Assembly (NCBI GenBank): GCA_004322005.1
Contig: SCRF01000040.1
Span: forward strand, 1-42,739
Length of the DNA stretch: 42,739 bases
Origin: Rhodanobacter sp.
Lineage (GTDB): Bacteria; Pseudomonadota; Gammaproteobacteria; Xanthomonadales; Rhodanobacteraceae
Direction: 5' to 3'
Positions 9,760 to 18,834 of the stretch are shown here, one piece after another. The position numbers and the translations under genes are program-made. Within the stretch, counting starts at the first letter, position 1, and each line of letters opens with the position of its first letter. The notes under the pieces are model-generated. The model was not told the origin of the DNA, made no database searches, and worked only from the letters and a program-made list of their open reading frames with translations.

Positions 9760-10743
9760 TCAAAGGCTGGCAGTGGAGACTTTGCCGTCCTGCAGCTGCA
9801 CGCGGAAATGGGCCACGTTGGCATGCCGCAAGCCGTCGAGCGCCAGCGGTTGACCGTCGACCGTGAGCTGTGCACCGTCAACATTGCCGATGCGGACATC
9901 CAGCGGCTGATCGCTTTGGTAAGTCTTGTTGCTGCTGGCGGGCAGCAGGCCATACTCCAGCCTCGTGCCATCACGTTCAACCACTTCGACCCAACTGGCC
10001 GCACTCAGCGACAAATTGAGACTCAAGCCCGCCGCCCCGTGATCGGCTGCATGCACGGCTGGCGGCGCGGGTGATGCGGTGGTCGTTCCCTCCATATCGG
10101 GAAACGGTGCCATCGACGCCATCAGAGGCTGTTCGCTGGGCGGCGACTTCGGTTGCTGTGCCTTGGCCACCGCGACCGGGGCCAGAATGTGGCGATTCTG
10201 TGCAACCAGCTTCATCGGTTGCGCGACCGGCGAGGCATCCAGCGGAGCAAGATGACTGATGTCGCGATCCAGCGTGCCGCGCACACCCAGCCAGATCATC
10301 GGAACCACGATCACGGCCGTCAGCACGGTGTAGGTTATCGCGGTGACGTAACGGTCCAGCAGGAATCGGGAATGCGAGATGCCGCCGGTGGTCACCAGCG
10401 GCGACTCGATCTGCTTGATGCGATCCAGTTCAACCTGGATCAATGCCTCGTCGATACCCAGGTAATGCCCGTACTTGCCGATGTAGCTGCCGAGATAAAT
10501 CTTCGAATCGATGCCGTCGTATTCGTCGCGTTCGAGCTGGCGCAGAATACGTGCCGGCAGTTTCAAGGTCTGCGCACACGCCTCGAGGCTCAGTCCCTGT
10601 GTTTCACGCGCAGCATGCAGTCGATTGCCGAAACTCACCGTGTGAGGGTCTGTCTGCGGCATATCGACATTGACCAAATTGATCCCGAACAGATCGGGGT
10701 TGCTCTTGCCCTGCTCGATCGAATGTGGCTGCATGGTGGTCAT
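9760..10743 (-). CDS. rodZ: RodZ-like cytoskeletal membrane protein
   Basis: A 327-residue protein. The N-terminal HTH_25 domain (about residues 37-105: SFGNRLHAARETQGLSLE, YIGKYGHYLGI) in RodZ binds MreB filaments. One membrane segment (YTVLTAVIVVPMIWLGV) follows near residue 140, then a proline/alanine-rich periplasmic linker. The C-terminal DUF4115 beta-domain (ASWVEVVERDGTRLEYGLL, PLDVRIGNVDGAQLTVDG) completes it. RodZ helps maintain rod shape with the MreB system. It overlaps the end of pilW by four bases. In many relatives ispG and hisS lie between rodZ and yfgM; both are absent here. Confidence 0.93.
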   Translation of the reverse strand: MTTMQPHSIEQGKSNPDLFGINLVNVDMPQTDPHTVSFGNRLHAARETQGLSLEACAQTLKLPARILRQLERDEYDGIDSKIYLGSYIGKYGHYLGIDEALIQVELDRIKQIESPLVTTGGISHSRFLLDRYVTAITYTVLTAVIVVPMIWLGVRGTLDRDISHLAPLDASPVAQPMKLVAQNRHILAPVAVAKAQQPKSPPSEQPLMASMAPFPDMEGTTTASPAPPAVHAADHGAAGLSLNLSLSAASWVEVVERDGTRLEYGLLPASSNKTYQSDQPLDVRIGNVDGAQLTVDGQPLALDGLRHANVAHFRVQLQDGKVSTASL

Positions 10744-11528
10744 GGGCTGGTTTTGACATCAAGGGCGTGCGCCTGCTCGGAATCCGGGAACAGGCTTTGC
10801 AATCGCTTGCTGTAAGTCAGGGCGCCTTCCAGGTTCCCCAGGCGGTTTTCGATATCGTGACCGAGCTTCAGCGAGGCGGGGCTGGGTTTGCTCAGCGCTT
10901 CAAAGCGTTGCAGGAAAGCCCGGGCACCGAATGCATTTTTGCGCAGATAAAGCGTATTGGCCAGTTGAAAGAGTGCCTCTGCGTTGTTCGGGTTATGCGC
11001 GATGGCGTCACGAAAACTTGCTTCCGCAGCGGCTGGGTGATGGGCCATCTGCAGGCACACGCCTTCATTGGTCAGAGCCACGTCGGGAGTCTTGTAGAAC
11101 GGGTCGGCGACTGCTTTTTTGAAGTATCCGATCGATTCGTCGATTTTCCCGGTATGGCACAGGAAAACACCAAGATTGTTGTTCGGCGCACCTTTGGCCG
11201 GTTCCAGCTCGACCGCTTTGCGGTAGTGCAGCTCGGCTTCGGGAAGGTTGTTGATCTTTTCGTAGAGTACGGCAATCACGGTATGGGCAGGCGCATAGTC
11301 GGGATCGAATTGCAGTGCCATCTCCAGCTTTTGAAGCGCTGTCTGCAGATCGCCGCTGGCCATGTAGCGCTGGCCCAGTTCGGTATGGATGCGTGCCGCA
11401 TCCACGGCCTGCGATTTCTTGCTGCTTTGCGGCAGGCTCCTGCCCAGCGAACTGCTGTCGGTGCGCGTAGTGACGCAACCGGCAAGCGGCAACAACAGGC
11501 TGAATATCAGTATCCGGTCAAATCGCAT
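10740..11528 (-). CDS. pilW: Type IV pilus biogenesis/stability lipoprotein PilW (PilF)
   Basis: A 262-residue lipoprotein. The start at 11528 gives a signal peptide [18 protein letters not shown] with lipobox Cys18; the longer frame would bury it. Four to six TPR units follow ([60 protein letters not shown]). PilF/PilW is the pilotin that carries the secretin PilQ to the outer membrane and supports pilus multimer stability. The start lies 11 bases inside the end of rlmN, and the stop overlaps rodZ. This is the standard gammaproteobacterial order. Confidence 0.93.
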   Translation of the reverse strand: MRFDRILIFSLLLPLAGCVTTRTDSSSLGRSLPQSSKKSQAVDAARIHTELGQRYMASGDLQTALQKLEMALQFDPDYAPAHTVIAVLYEKINNLPEAELHYRKAVELEPAKGAPNNNLGVFLCHTGKIDESIGYFKKAVADPFYKTPDVALTNEGVCLQMAHHPAAAEASFRDAIAHNPNNAEALFQLANTLYLRKNAFGARAFLQRFEALSKPSPASLKLGHDIENRLGNLEGALTYSKRLQSLFPDSEQAHALDVKTSP

Positions 11529-12648
11529 GCACTGCCCCCTCATCGATCCGTTTGCGAATATCCGCGCTGCGCCGGGTGCGATCCGTGACCTGCCCCGCAA
11601 GTTGGCCGCAGGCGGCGTCGATATCGTCTCCGCGTGTACGCCGCAACATCGTCAGCACCCCAGCGTTCAGCAGCTGCGTCTGGAAATCGTGGATCGCATC
11701 CGCGCCGGAACGTTCGAAGCGAGTGCCGGGAAATGGGTTGAACGGAATCAGGTTGACTTTGCAGGTCGGCAGCTTGCGCATCAGCTTGATCAGCTGACGG
11801 GCATGGACCGGCTGGTCGTTGATACCTTTCATCAGTGTGTATTCGAAGGTGATCGAGGTACGTGGCTTGCGTGCAATCCAGCGCTGGCACGCCGCCAGCA
11901 GGTCGGCGATCGGGTAGCGCTTGTTGAGCGGCACCAGTTCCGTGCGCAAGGCATCGTCGGCCGCATGCAGCGACACCGCCAGCGACACGTCGATCTCGGC
12001 TGAGAGCAGGTCGATCATCGGCACCATGCCGGCGGTGGACAGGGTAACGCGCTTGGCGGCCAGGCCGAAACCCAAATCGTCACGCATCAACTTCATCGCC
12101 CGGACCACCGGCTCGAAATTGGCCAGCGGCTCGCCCATGCCCATCATCACCACGTTAGTGATGCGGCGATTCTGATGAGTGACGTTTCCCAGGTATTTGG
12201 CCGCCACCCACACCTGGCCGATGATTTCGGCGGTGGAAAGATTGCGGTTGAAGCCCTGTGCCCCGGTCGAGCAGAACTGGCAGTTCAGCGCGCAGCCGAT
12301 CTGCGAGGAAACGCACAGGGTGCCGCGCGTCGGCTCCGGGATGTACACCGTCTCCACGGCGTTGCCCTTGTCCATCCCCAGCAGCCACTTGTGCGTACCG
12401 TCGGCAGCCGCCTTGTCCAGCATGGTTTTCGGCGCGCCGATGTAGCAGACATCGATGAGCTTGGCGCGCAGAGCCTTGCCCACGTCGGTCATGTTCTCGA
12501 AGTCGTCTTCCAGGTCGTGGTAGATCCACTTCATCACCTGCTCGGCCCGATACGGCTTCTCGCCGATCTGCGTGAAGAAATCGCGCAAACCCTGACGATC
12601 GAAGTCGAGCAAGTTGACCTTGGAGGAACTGGCGACAACCTGGTTCAA
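11518..12648 (-). CDS. rlmN: Dual-specificity 23S rRNA/tRNA m2A methyltransferase RlmN
   Basis: A 376-residue radical-SAM enzyme that methylates C2 of A2503 in 23S rRNA and of A37 in some tRNAs. The 4Fe-4S motif CxxxCxxC is seen as C119-ALN-C123-QF-C126. The [10 protein letters not shown] segment binds SAM, and the C-terminal region includes a cysteine near residue 350 (DAACGQL), in the place of the methyl-carrying cysteine. Length fits the family. It is followed without a gap by pilW. Upstream lies a repeat-filled spacer after ndk. Confidence 0.97.
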   Translation of the reverse strand: MNQVVASSSKVNLLDFDRQGLRDFFTQIGEKPYRAEQVMKWIYHDLEDDFENMTDVGKALRAKLIDVCYIGAPKTMLDKAAADGTHKWLLGMDKGNAVETVYIPEPTRGTLCVSSQIGCALNCQFCSTGAQGFNRNLSTAEIIGQVWVAAKYLGNVTHQNRRITNVVMMGMGEPLANFEPVVRAMKLMRDDLGFGLAAKRVTLSTAGMVPMIDLLSAEIDVSLAVSLHAADDALRTELVPLNKRYPIADLLAACQRWIARKPRTSITFEYTLMKGINDQPVHARQLIKLMRKLPTCKVNLIPFNPFPGTRFERSGADAIHDFQTQLLNAGVLTMLRRTRGDDIDAACGQLAGQVTDRTRRSADIRKRIDEGAVHAI

Positions 12649-12663
12649 GGGGGGTAGCTCTTA

Positions 12664-12850
12664 TTGAAGAGTGCAGCCACGAATGGCCGCTTTTTGATCT
12701 TTGCGTTCACGGATGAACGCACTGGTTTTTGAAGAGTGCGGCCACGGACGGCCGCTTTTTGATCTTCGCGTTCACGGATGAACGCACTGGTTTTTGAAAC
12801 GTACGGTACAAGTTGTCCGCTTTTTGATTTCCGCGTTCAAGGGCGAGTGC
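12664..12850. repeat. Three tandem 65-bp units with nested hairpins between ndk and rlmN
   Basis: The sequence from TTGAAGAGTG repeats with a period of exactly 65 bases at 12664, 12729 and 12794; the third copy is diverged. Each unit holds two inverted repeats. One is GCGGCC-ACGGAC-GGCCGC followed by TTTTTG (best in unit 2). The other is GCGTTCA-CGGA-TGAACGC followed by a T-run. On the plus strand both look like intrinsic terminators. On the minus strand, along which ndk and rlmN are read, they would fold without a following T-run. They fill most of the spacer. Confidence 0.8.
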
Positions 12851-12856
12851 AAAAAA

Positions 12857-13282
12857 TCACCTGGAAAGCACGTCGGTCGCGGCAAAGAAATAGGCGATCT
12901 CGACCCTGGCGGTCTCGACCGCATCGGAGCCATGCACGGCATTGGCGTCGATCGAGTCGGCAAAGTCGGCGCGGATCGTGCCCGGTGCGGCTTCCTTCGG
13001 ATTGGTGGCTCCCATCAGATCGCGATGTGCCAGCACGGCGTTCTCGCCTTCCAGCGCCTGGATCATCACCGGACCGGAAATCATGAAATCGACCAGCGCC
13101 TTGAAGAACGGGCGCTCGCGATGTACGGCATAGAAGCCTTCGGCCTCCAGCCGCGACAACTGCTTCATCCTGGCGGCAACGATCTTGAGACCGGCCTTTT
13201 CAAAACGTGCGTAAATTTCACCGATGACATTCTTGGCAACGGCATCGGGTTTGATGATCGAAAGAGTGCGCTCAAGCGCCAT
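12857..13282 (-). CDS. ndk: Nucleoside diphosphate kinase
   Basis: A 141-residue enzyme that transfers phosphate from ATP to nucleoside diphosphates. The start [18 protein letters not shown] at 13282 matches the family and has CCGGAG upstream; the longer frame adds only unsupported residues. The active-site histidine lies in NAVHGSDA near residue 115. The conserved [18 protein letters not shown] and GATNP motifs are present. It is the first gene of the minus-strand run toward der and is divergent from the PsrA-like regulator. A 13283-13506 spacer holds the regulator's promoter. Confidence 0.97.
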   Translation of the reverse strand: MALERTLSIIKPDAVAKNVIGEIYARFEKAGLKIVAARMKQLSRLEAEGFYAVHRERPFFKALVDFMISGPVMIQALEGENAVLAHRDLMGATNPKEAAPGTIRADFADSIDANAVHGSDAVETARVEIAYFFAATDVLSR

Positions 13283-13428
13283 ACGGGTCAGCTCCGGAAA
13301 GACGGATTCATGAAAGGTGGTACGAACGGTTTGGCCGGCAGATGGACCATTCTTCACAAGAATTGCGGGTTTAGCCCATCAAAGTGTGACAGATCCTAGC
13401 TCATTCGCAAAGATCCTGCTGCCTGCAA

Positions 13429-13484
13429 CAAACGATTGTTTGACGGCTGTGGAGTTGTCCGCGTATGATCAAACGATCGTTTGA
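13429..13484 (+). promoter_or_regulatory. psrA-like promoter with two CAAAC-N4-GTTTG operators
   Basis: The -35 box TTGACG (13440-13445), an 18-base spacer and the -10 box TATGAT (13464-13469) drive the TetR-type gene at 13507. Operator 1, CAAACGATTGTTTG (13429-13442), overlaps the -35 box. Operator 2, TCAAACGATCGTTTGA (13469-13484), is a perfect 16-base palindrome just after the -10 box. Both fit the (G/C)AAAC-N2-4-GTTT(G/C) motif described for Pseudomonas PsrA, a fatty-acid-responsive repressor of beta-oxidation genes. Autorepression is the inferred function. Confidence 0.8.
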
Positions 13485-13506
13485 ACACGTTCGGTAACTC
13501 ATCGAG

Positions 13507-14133
13507 ATGGCCCCACACCTGAACAACGTCGGCACGACCAAGGAACGCATACTCAGCACGGCCGAAGTGCTGTTTGCCCGGCGCGGTTTCGACGGCGCGT
13601 CGCTGCGCCAGCTGACCGCCGCCGCGGGGGTCAACCTGGCCGCGGTGAATTACCACTTCGGTTCCAAGGAAAAGCTGATCGAACAGGTGTTTCGCCGCCG
13701 GCTGGATGCATTGAACGCCCGCCGGCTGGATGCGCTGTCCAAGGTGATCGGCACCGACGACACCACGCTTGAAGATGTGCTGGATGCCTATATCCGCCCT
13801 GCGCTGGAACTTTCGCATGACGACAATGGTGCGCTGTTCATGCGCGTGCTGGCCCGGGCGTTCGCCGAACACGACGACACCCTGCGCCACTTCCTGTCCG
13901 AGAACTACGGTCACGTGATGCGCCAGTTCACCGCCGAGTTCGCGCGCTTGCTGCCGCAGTTGAGCAAGCCGGAGCTCTACTGGCGCATCGATCTGGTCAC
14001 CGGCGCGCTGACCCACGCGATGTCCGGCTTCGGCATGATCCAGCGCAAGAGCGGCGTCAGCGAGACTGTGCATCTCGAGCAGACCGCCCAGCACCTGATC
14101 CGTTTTGCCGTCGCCGGCCTCAGTCATCCCTAG
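13507..14133 (+). CDS. PsrA-like TetR-family regulator of fatty acid degradation
   Basis: A 208-residue TetR-type repressor. The HTH (about residues 13-62: TKERILSTAEVLFARRGFDG, VNLAAVNYHFGSKEKLIEQVF) is strikingly like Pseudomonas PsrA, which binds long-chain fatty acids or acyl-CoA and represses fad genes. The helical C-terminal ligand domain is of usual length. It is followed 240 bases later on the same strand by fadN- and fadA-like genes, and its promoter carries two PsrA-type operators, which supports the assignment. Its stop codon TAG is the first three bases of a long inverted-repeat element. No strong ribosome-binding site is seen before the ATG. Confidence 0.85.
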   Translation: MAPHLNNVGTTKERILSTAEVLFARRGFDGASLRQLTAAAGVNLAAVNYHFGSKEKLIEQVFRRRLDALNARRLDALSKVIGTDDTTLEDVLDAYIRPALELSHDDNGALFMRVLARAFAEHDDTLRHFLSENYGHVMRQFTAEFARLLPQLSKPELYWRIDLVTGALTHAMSGFGMIQRKSGVSETVHLEQTAQHLIRFAVAGLSHP

Positions 14134-14296
14134 GAGCCTGTCGGACTTTGGTTGGCCGGGCTGCGAATCCGTCTGTGCGGTCCATATTCTCGCCGCTTCT
14201 TGGCCCATAGCACCACTATGGGCCGGCGAACCGTCGAAAATCTGTCCTCGCACAGCCGAATTCTCGCCTCGACCACCAAAGCCCGACAGGCTCCTA
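14131..14296. mobile_element. 166-bp fold-back element (MITE-like) between the regulator and fadN
   Basis: The ends are near-perfect inverted repeats: TAGGAGCCTGTCGG (14131-14144) against CCGACAGGCTCCTA (14283-14296), extending to 21 matches in 23 bases. The two halves stay imperfectly complementary all the way in. A perfect centre, GGCCCATAG (14202-14210) / CTATGGGCC (14216-14224), closes around CACCA, so the whole element folds into one giant hairpin. It has no open frame and no clear target-site duplication was found. It begins on the stop codon of the preceding gene. Confidence 0.75.
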
Positions 14297-14373
14297 GATC
14301 TGCCATTGCGGGTCGGCAACGACCGTATTGCCCATCAGTTCCCCCCTTCGTCATCGCACCATCGGAGAAGCCA

Positions 14374-16830
14374 ATGACCACTGCATCCTCACCTACACCC
14401 GCACTGCGCATCCGCAAGGCCGCCGTGCTGGGCGCCGGTGTCATGGGCGCGCAGATCGCCGCGCACCTGACCAACGCCGGCGTCGAGACCGTGCTGTTCG
14501 ACCTGCCGGCGAAGGAAGGCCCGAAGAGCGGCATTGCGCTCAAGGCGATCGCCAACCTCGCCAAGCTGTCGCCGGCCCCGCTGGCCGACAAGGCGCTGGC
14601 CGCGGCGATCATCCCGGCCAACTACGACGAGGATCTGGCGCACTTGAAGGATGTCGACCTGGTGATCGAGGCGATCGCCGAGCGGATGGACTGGAAGCTG
14701 GATCTGTACAGGAAGATCGCGCCGTTCGTCTGCGCCACCGCGGTGCTGGCCTCCAACACTTCCGGCCTGTCGATCAACGGGCTCGCCGAGGCGCTGCCGG
14801 AAGAAATGCGCCACCGTTTCACCGGCGTGCACTTCTTCAACCCGCCGCGCTACATGCACCTGGTCGAGCTGATCCCGACCCGGCTCACCGAGCAGAACGT
14901 GGTCGATGGCCTGGAAGCGTTTCTGACCACCACCGTGGGCAAGGGCGTGGTGATCGCCAAGGACACCCCGAACTTCATCGGCAACCGCATCGGCGTGTTC
15001 TCGATGCTGGCCGCGATGCACCACACCGACCAGTTCAAGCTTGGCTTCGACACCGTCGACGCGCTGACCGGTCCGGCCCTGGGCCGTCCCAAGAGTGCGA
15101 CCTACCGCACCGCCGACGTGGTCGGCCTGGACACCATGGCGCACGTGATCAAGACCATGGCCGACACCCTGCCTGACGACCCCTGGCACCAGTACTTCAA
15201 GGTGCCGGCGTGGCTGCAGGGCCTGATCGACAAGGGCGCGCTGGGCCAGAAGACCGGCGGCGGCTTCTACAAGAAGGTCGGCAAGGACATCGTGGTGCTC
15301 GACGTAGGTAATATGCGGATCCCTCCGCAAGAGCCCGGCCATCCTGGGCCGGACACCTCGAAAGAACTGAACTTCCGCCCGTCCGAGCAGAAGCCGTCCG
15401 ACGAGGTCGCCGCGATCCTGGCGCTCCGCGACCCGTCCGAGAAGTTCGCCAAGCTGCGCGCGTCGAGCGACCCGCAGGCGCAGTTCCTGTGGGCCACGTT
15501 CCGCGACCTGTTCCACTACACCGCCTACCACCTGGCCGACATCGCCGACACCGCGCGCGACGTCGACTTCGCGATCCGCTGGGGCTACGGCTGGAAACTC
15601 GGCCCGTTCGAAACCTGGCAGGCCGCCGGCTGGCAGCAGGTCGCCGGCTGGATCAACGAGGACATCGCCAGCGGCAAGGCGATGAGCAGCGCCCCGCTGC
15701 CGGCCTGGGTCACCGATGGTCGCAGCGGCGTGCACGGCAAGGCCGGCTCGTACTCGGCCAGCGCCAACGTCGACAAGCCGCGCTCGCAGCATCCGGTCTA
15801 CGCGCGTCAGCTGTTCCCCGATCCGCTGATCGGCGAGAAGTTCGACCAGGGCAGCACGGTGTGGGAAAACGACGGCGTGCGGCTGTGGACGCTGGGCGAC
15901 GACGGCGTCGGCATCCTGTCGTTCAAGACCAAGATGAACACGGTCAACGACCACGTGCTCGACGGCATCCAGCATGCGATCAAGCTGGCCGAAGAGCAGC
16001 TCAAGGCGGTGGTGATCTGGCAGACCGGCGAGCCCGGCTCTCAGTCCAACTTTTCCGCCGGCGCCGACCTGAAGGGCGCGCTGGGCCTGCTCAAGGAAGG
16101 CAGGATCGCCGACTTCGAGAAGATGGTGGAGAACTTCCAGGCCACCAGCATGGCGATCAAGTTCTCGCTGGTGCCGGTGGTCTCCGCCGTGCGCGGCATG
16201 GCCTTCGGCGGCGGCTGCGAGTTCCAGATGCATTCGGCGCGCACCGTGGCGGCACTGGAAAGCTACATCGGCCTGGTCGAGGCTGGCGTCGGCCTGCTGC
16301 CGGCCGGTGGCGGCCTGCATGAACTGGCCGTGCGTGCCGCGAAGGCCAACCCGGGCGACCCGTTCGAGGAACTGAAGAAGGTGTTCGAGACGGTCGCCAT
16401 GGCCAAGGTCTCCGCCAGCGCGTTCGAGGCGAAGAACCTGGGTCTGCTGCGCGACAACGACGTGGTGGTGTTCAACAGCTTCGAGCTGCTCTACATCGCC
16501 AAGCAGGTCGCCCGCGCGCTGGCCGAAAGCGGCTATCGCCCGCCCCTGCCCGGCCGCAACATCCCAGTCGCCGGCGATGTCGGTACCGCTACTTTCAAGG
16601 CCTCGCTGGCCAACCTGCAGGCCGGCTACTTCGCCTCGTCGCACGATATCGACATCGCCACCCGCATCGCCGACTGCCTCTGTGGCGGCGTGATCGAGCG
16701 CGGTTCGACCGTCGACGAGGAATGGCTGCTGGCGCTGGAGCGCAAGCATTTCGTGGCGCTGGCGCAGACCGAAAAGACCCAGGCTCGCATCGCCCACACC
16801 ATGACCACCGGCAAACCGCTGCGCAACTGA
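14374..16830 (+). CDS. 3-hydroxyacyl-CoA dehydrogenase / enoyl-CoA hydratase, FadN type
   Basis: An 818-residue bifunctional beta-oxidation enzyme. Unlike FadB, the dehydrogenase half is first and the crotonase half last, as in Bacillus FadN. The NAD-binding GAGVMG lies at residues 20-25, SNTSGLSI and FTGVHFFNPP follow, and FIGNRIGVF is in the dehydrogenase core. The crotonase part, from about residue 515, has NFSAGADL and the oxyanion segment RGMAFGGGCEF. GLVEAGVGLLPAGGG holds the glutamate expected of hydratases. The start at 14374 has GGAGAA 7 bases upstream; an in-frame extension to 14152 runs through the repeat element and is rejected. It pairs with the thiolase gene downstream for full beta-oxidation turns, probably under PsrA-like control. 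Confidence 0.93.
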   Translation: MTTASSPTPALRIRKAAVLGAGVMGAQIAAHLTNAGVETVLFDLPAKEGPKSGIALKAIANLAKLSPAPLADKALAAAIIPANYDEDLAHLKDVDLVIEAIAERMDWKLDLYRKIAPFVCATAVLASNTSGLSINGLAEALPEEMRHRFTGVHFFNPPRYMHLVELIPTRLTEQNVVDGLEAFLTTTVGKGVVIAKDTPNFIGNRIGVFSMLAAMHHTDQFKLGFDTVDALTGPALGRPKSATYRTADVVGLDTMAHVIKTMADTLPDDPWHQYFKVPAWLQGLIDKGALGQKTGGGFYKKVGKDIVVLDVGNMRIPPQEPGHPGPDTSKELNFRPSEQKPSDEVAAILALRDPSEKFAKLRASSDPQAQFLWATFRDLFHYTAYHLADIADTARDVDFAIRWGYGWKLGPFETWQAAGWQQVAGWINEDIASGKAMSSAPLPAWVTDGRSGVHGKAGSYSASANVDKPRSQHPVYARQLFPDPLIGEKFDQGSTVWENDGVRLWTLGDDGVGILSFKTKMNTVNDHVLDGIQHAIKLAEEQLKAVVIWQTGEPGSQSNFSAGADLKGALGLLKEGRIADFEKMVENFQATSMAIKFSLVPVVSAVRGMAFGGGCEFQMHSARTVAALESYIGLVEAGVGLLPAGGGLHELAVRAAKANPGDPFEELKKVFETVAMAKVSASAFEAKNLGLLRDNDVVVFNSFELLYIAKQVARALAESGYRPPLPGRNIPVAGDVGTATFKASLANLQAGYFASSHDIDIATRIADCLCGGVIERGSTVDEEWLLALERKHFVALAQTEKTQARIAHTMTTGKPLRN

Positions 16831-16864
16831 TGAGCCGTCTGGCGATCCGTATCTGACTAGAAGC

Positions 16865-16945
16865 CGTCATCCCGGCGAAAGCCGGGATCCAGTGTCTCAA
16901 GGCACAGCGCAAAGTCACTGGATGCCAGCCTTCGCTGGCATGACG
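16865..16945. repeat. 81-bp interspersed inverted repeat in the fadN-fadA spacer
   Basis: CGTCATCCCGGCGAAAGCCG starts the left arm and GCTGGCATGACG ends the right arm. CCAGTG and CACTGG close the inner end of the arms. Each arm also contains its own small hairpin (CCCGGCGAAAGCCGGG and TGCCAGCCTTCGCTGGCA). This is a common type of short repeat in high-GC proteobacteria; it may stabilise or attenuate the fadN-fadA transcript. Confidence 0.75.
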
Positions 16946-16997
16946 ATCAAAAACCAAAGCCGTCGCTGCCGCAGGCGCGACGCAACGGAGCAAAATC

Positions 16998-18203
16998 ATG
17001 ACCAAGCAAGTGCAAGATGCCTACATCGTCGCCGCCACCCGCACCCCGGTCGGCAAGGCGCCGCGCGGCGTATTCCGCAACACCCGACCGGACGACATGC
17101 TCGCCCACGTGATCCGCGCCGTGATGGCGCAGTGCCCGGGCATCGACCCGCACCAGATCGGCGACGCCATCATCGGCTGCGCCATGCCCGAGGCCGAGCA
17201 AGGCATGAACGTGGCGCGCATCGGCGTGCTGCTGGCCGGCCTGCCCGACACCGTGCCCGGCGTCACCATCAACCGCTTCTGCTCGTCCGGCCTGCAGGCG
17301 GTGGCGATGGCGGCCGACCGCATCCGCCTCGGCGAGGACGACCTGATGCTCGCCGGCGGCACCGAGAGCATGAGCATGGTGCCGATGATGGGCCACAAGA
17401 TCGCGATGAACCCCGCGATCTTCAGCGACGAGAACATCGGCATCGCCTACGGCATGGGCATCACCGCCGAGAACGTGGCCAAGCAGTGGAAGGTCTCGCG
17501 CGAACAGCAGGACGCGTTCGCGGTAGAGAGCCACCGCCGTGCGCTGGCCGCGATCGCCGCCGGCGAATTCAAGGAAGAGATCAGCCCGTTCGCGCTGGAC
17601 GATCATTACCCCGACCTCGCCACCCGCGGCATCGTCACCGACAGCCGTCGCATCGACACCGACGAAGGCCCCCGCGCCGGCACCACGCTGGAAGTGCTGG
17701 CCAAGCTCAAGACCGTGTTCCGCAACGGCCAGTTCGGCGGCAGCGTCACCGCAGGCAACTCCTCGCAGATGTCCGATGGCGCCGGCGCCGTGATGCTGGC
17801 CAGCGAGAAGGCGATCAAGGAATACAACCTTACCCCGCTGGCGCGCTTCGTCGGTTTCTCCGTCGCCGGCGTGCGGCCGGAAGTGATGGGCATCGGTCCC
17901 AAGGAAGCGATCCCGAAAGCGCTCAAGCAGTGTGGACTCAACCAGGATCAACTGGACTGGATCGAACTCAACGAGGCATTCGCCGCGCAGGCACTGGCAG
18001 TGATGGGCGACCTGAAGCTCGACCCGGCCAAGGTCAATCCGCTCGGTGGTGCGATCGCGCTCGGCCATCCGCTGGGTGCCACCGGCGCCATCCGCATCGC
18101 CACCCTCGTGCACGGCCTGCGTCGCCGCAAGCAGAAGTACGGCATGGTCACCATGTGCATCGGCACCGGCATGGGCGCGGCGGGGATTTTCGAAGCGCTC
18201 TGA
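16998..18203 (+). CDS. fadA: Acetyl-CoA C-acyltransferase (3-ketoacyl-CoA thiolase)
   Basis: A 401-residue thiolase that cleaves 3-ketoacyl-CoA to acetyl-CoA and a shortened acyl-CoA. Nucleophile Cys95 lies in NRFCSSGLQ. The second catalytic pair is in GHPLGATGA (His near 355) and CIGTGMG (Cys near 387). GGTESMS and NEAFAAQALAV are also typical. It stands 167 bases downstream of the FadN-like gene and works on its product. A strong GC hairpin follows the stop. Length and motifs are intact. Confidence 0.95.
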   Translation: MTKQVQDAYIVAATRTPVGKAPRGVFRNTRPDDMLAHVIRAVMAQCPGIDPHQIGDAIIGCAMPEAEQGMNVARIGVLLAGLPDTVPGVTINRFCSSGLQAVAMAADRIRLGEDDLMLAGGTESMSMVPMMGHKIAMNPAIFSDENIGIAYGMGITAENVAKQWKVSREQQDAFAVESHRRALAAIAAGEFKEEISPFALDDHYPDLATRGIVTDSRRIDTDEGPRAGTTLEVLAKLKTVFRNGQFGGSVTAGNSSQMSDGAGAVMLASEKAIKEYNLTPLARFVGFSVAGVRPEVMGIGPKEAIPKALKQCGLNQDQLDWIELNEAFAAQALAVMGDLKLDPAKVNPLGGAIALGHPLGATGAIRIATLVHGLRRRKQKYGMVTMCIGTGMGAAGIFEAL

Positions 18204-18228
18204 CCGTTTTGAGTGCCTCTGGAAACCG

Positions 18229-18258
18229 CCACGGCGCCGCAGCGATGCGGCGCCGTGG
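18229..18258 (+). terminator. 12-bp GC-rich hairpin after fadA
   Basis: CCACGGCGCCGC (18229-18240) and GCGGCGCCGTGG (18247-18258) form a perfect stem with loop AGCGAT, 26 bases after the fadA stop. No T-run follows, so it may act as an mRNA end stabiliser or a Rho-assisted stop rather than a classic intrinsic terminator. The remaining 18259-18522 holds no gene that I can support. Confidence 0.55.
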
Positions 18259-18522
18259 CTCATGGCAAACGGTACTGACCCGTGCACGGTTTGCCGCGGC
18301 TGATGTCCATTTTCCGCGAAAAAGATACCACTTGATGTGCTCAGGGCAGGCGTGGCGAAGTCGAGAGACAGGCATCCCGCCATGCGCAGGCCGATCAACG
18401 GGTAGACCCGATTCTTGTCGATGCGGCAAAGCACGTCCGGCTCCATTCCAGCCGACCCGTTCCGGGAAACCGCTCGCCATCCCCGGCCCGCGACACTAAA
18501 GGTACCGCGATGGGCTGCCGGC

Positions 18523-18834
18523 TCAGCGAAACAGCTGCAGCAACGCCCAACTCGCCAGCAGCGCGAAGTAACCGGAAATTCGCCAGAAACCCGCTCCCAG
18601 CACTGGCTCGCCGGTCATTGGGGAAGATGGGCTGAAACGGCGCGCGAACTGCTCGGGGAAGATCAGCAGCGCCGCTGCCAGCAGTGGCATGAACTCGACA
18701 TAGAGGGCACCGCTGCCGGCTCTCCAGATGCTGGAAGATGCGGCAAGATCCAACCCTGGCAGCCAGCGCTTGAGATGGACCAGCATCCCGAGCCACAGCA
18801 GCACCACAACGCCACCGATCATCCGATGAAACAT
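18523..18834 (-). CDS. Small membrane protein of unknown function
   Basis: A 103-residue protein starting at 18834 (MFHRMIGGVVVLLWLGMLVH), with GGGGAG about 14 bases upstream. Three hydrophobic stretches are visible: residues about 7-19, 45-59 (ALYVEFMPLLAAALLIFP) and 82-102 (ISGYFALLASWALLQLF). No family is recognised. It stands alone and is divergent from the decayed gluconokinase fragment. Membrane-like hydropathy and a plausible start support a real gene, but it may be part of the decayed neighbourhood. Confidence 0.45.
   Translation of the reverse strand: MFHRMIGGVVVLLWLGMLVHLKRWLPGLDLAASSSIWRAGSGALYVEFMPLLAAALLIFPEQFARRFSPSSPMTGEPVLGAGFWRISGYFALLASWALLQLFR

Noticed and set aside
14152-14373. 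N-terminal extension of the fadN-like protein
   Set aside because: It translates the fold-back element; the ATG at 14374 has a good ribosome-binding site and matches the family start.
14389-16797. Very long open frame antisense to the fadN-like gene
   Set aside because: It is the GC-driven shadow of a gene with clear dehydrogenase and hydratase motifs; its own translation is arginine- and glycine-rich and matches nothing.
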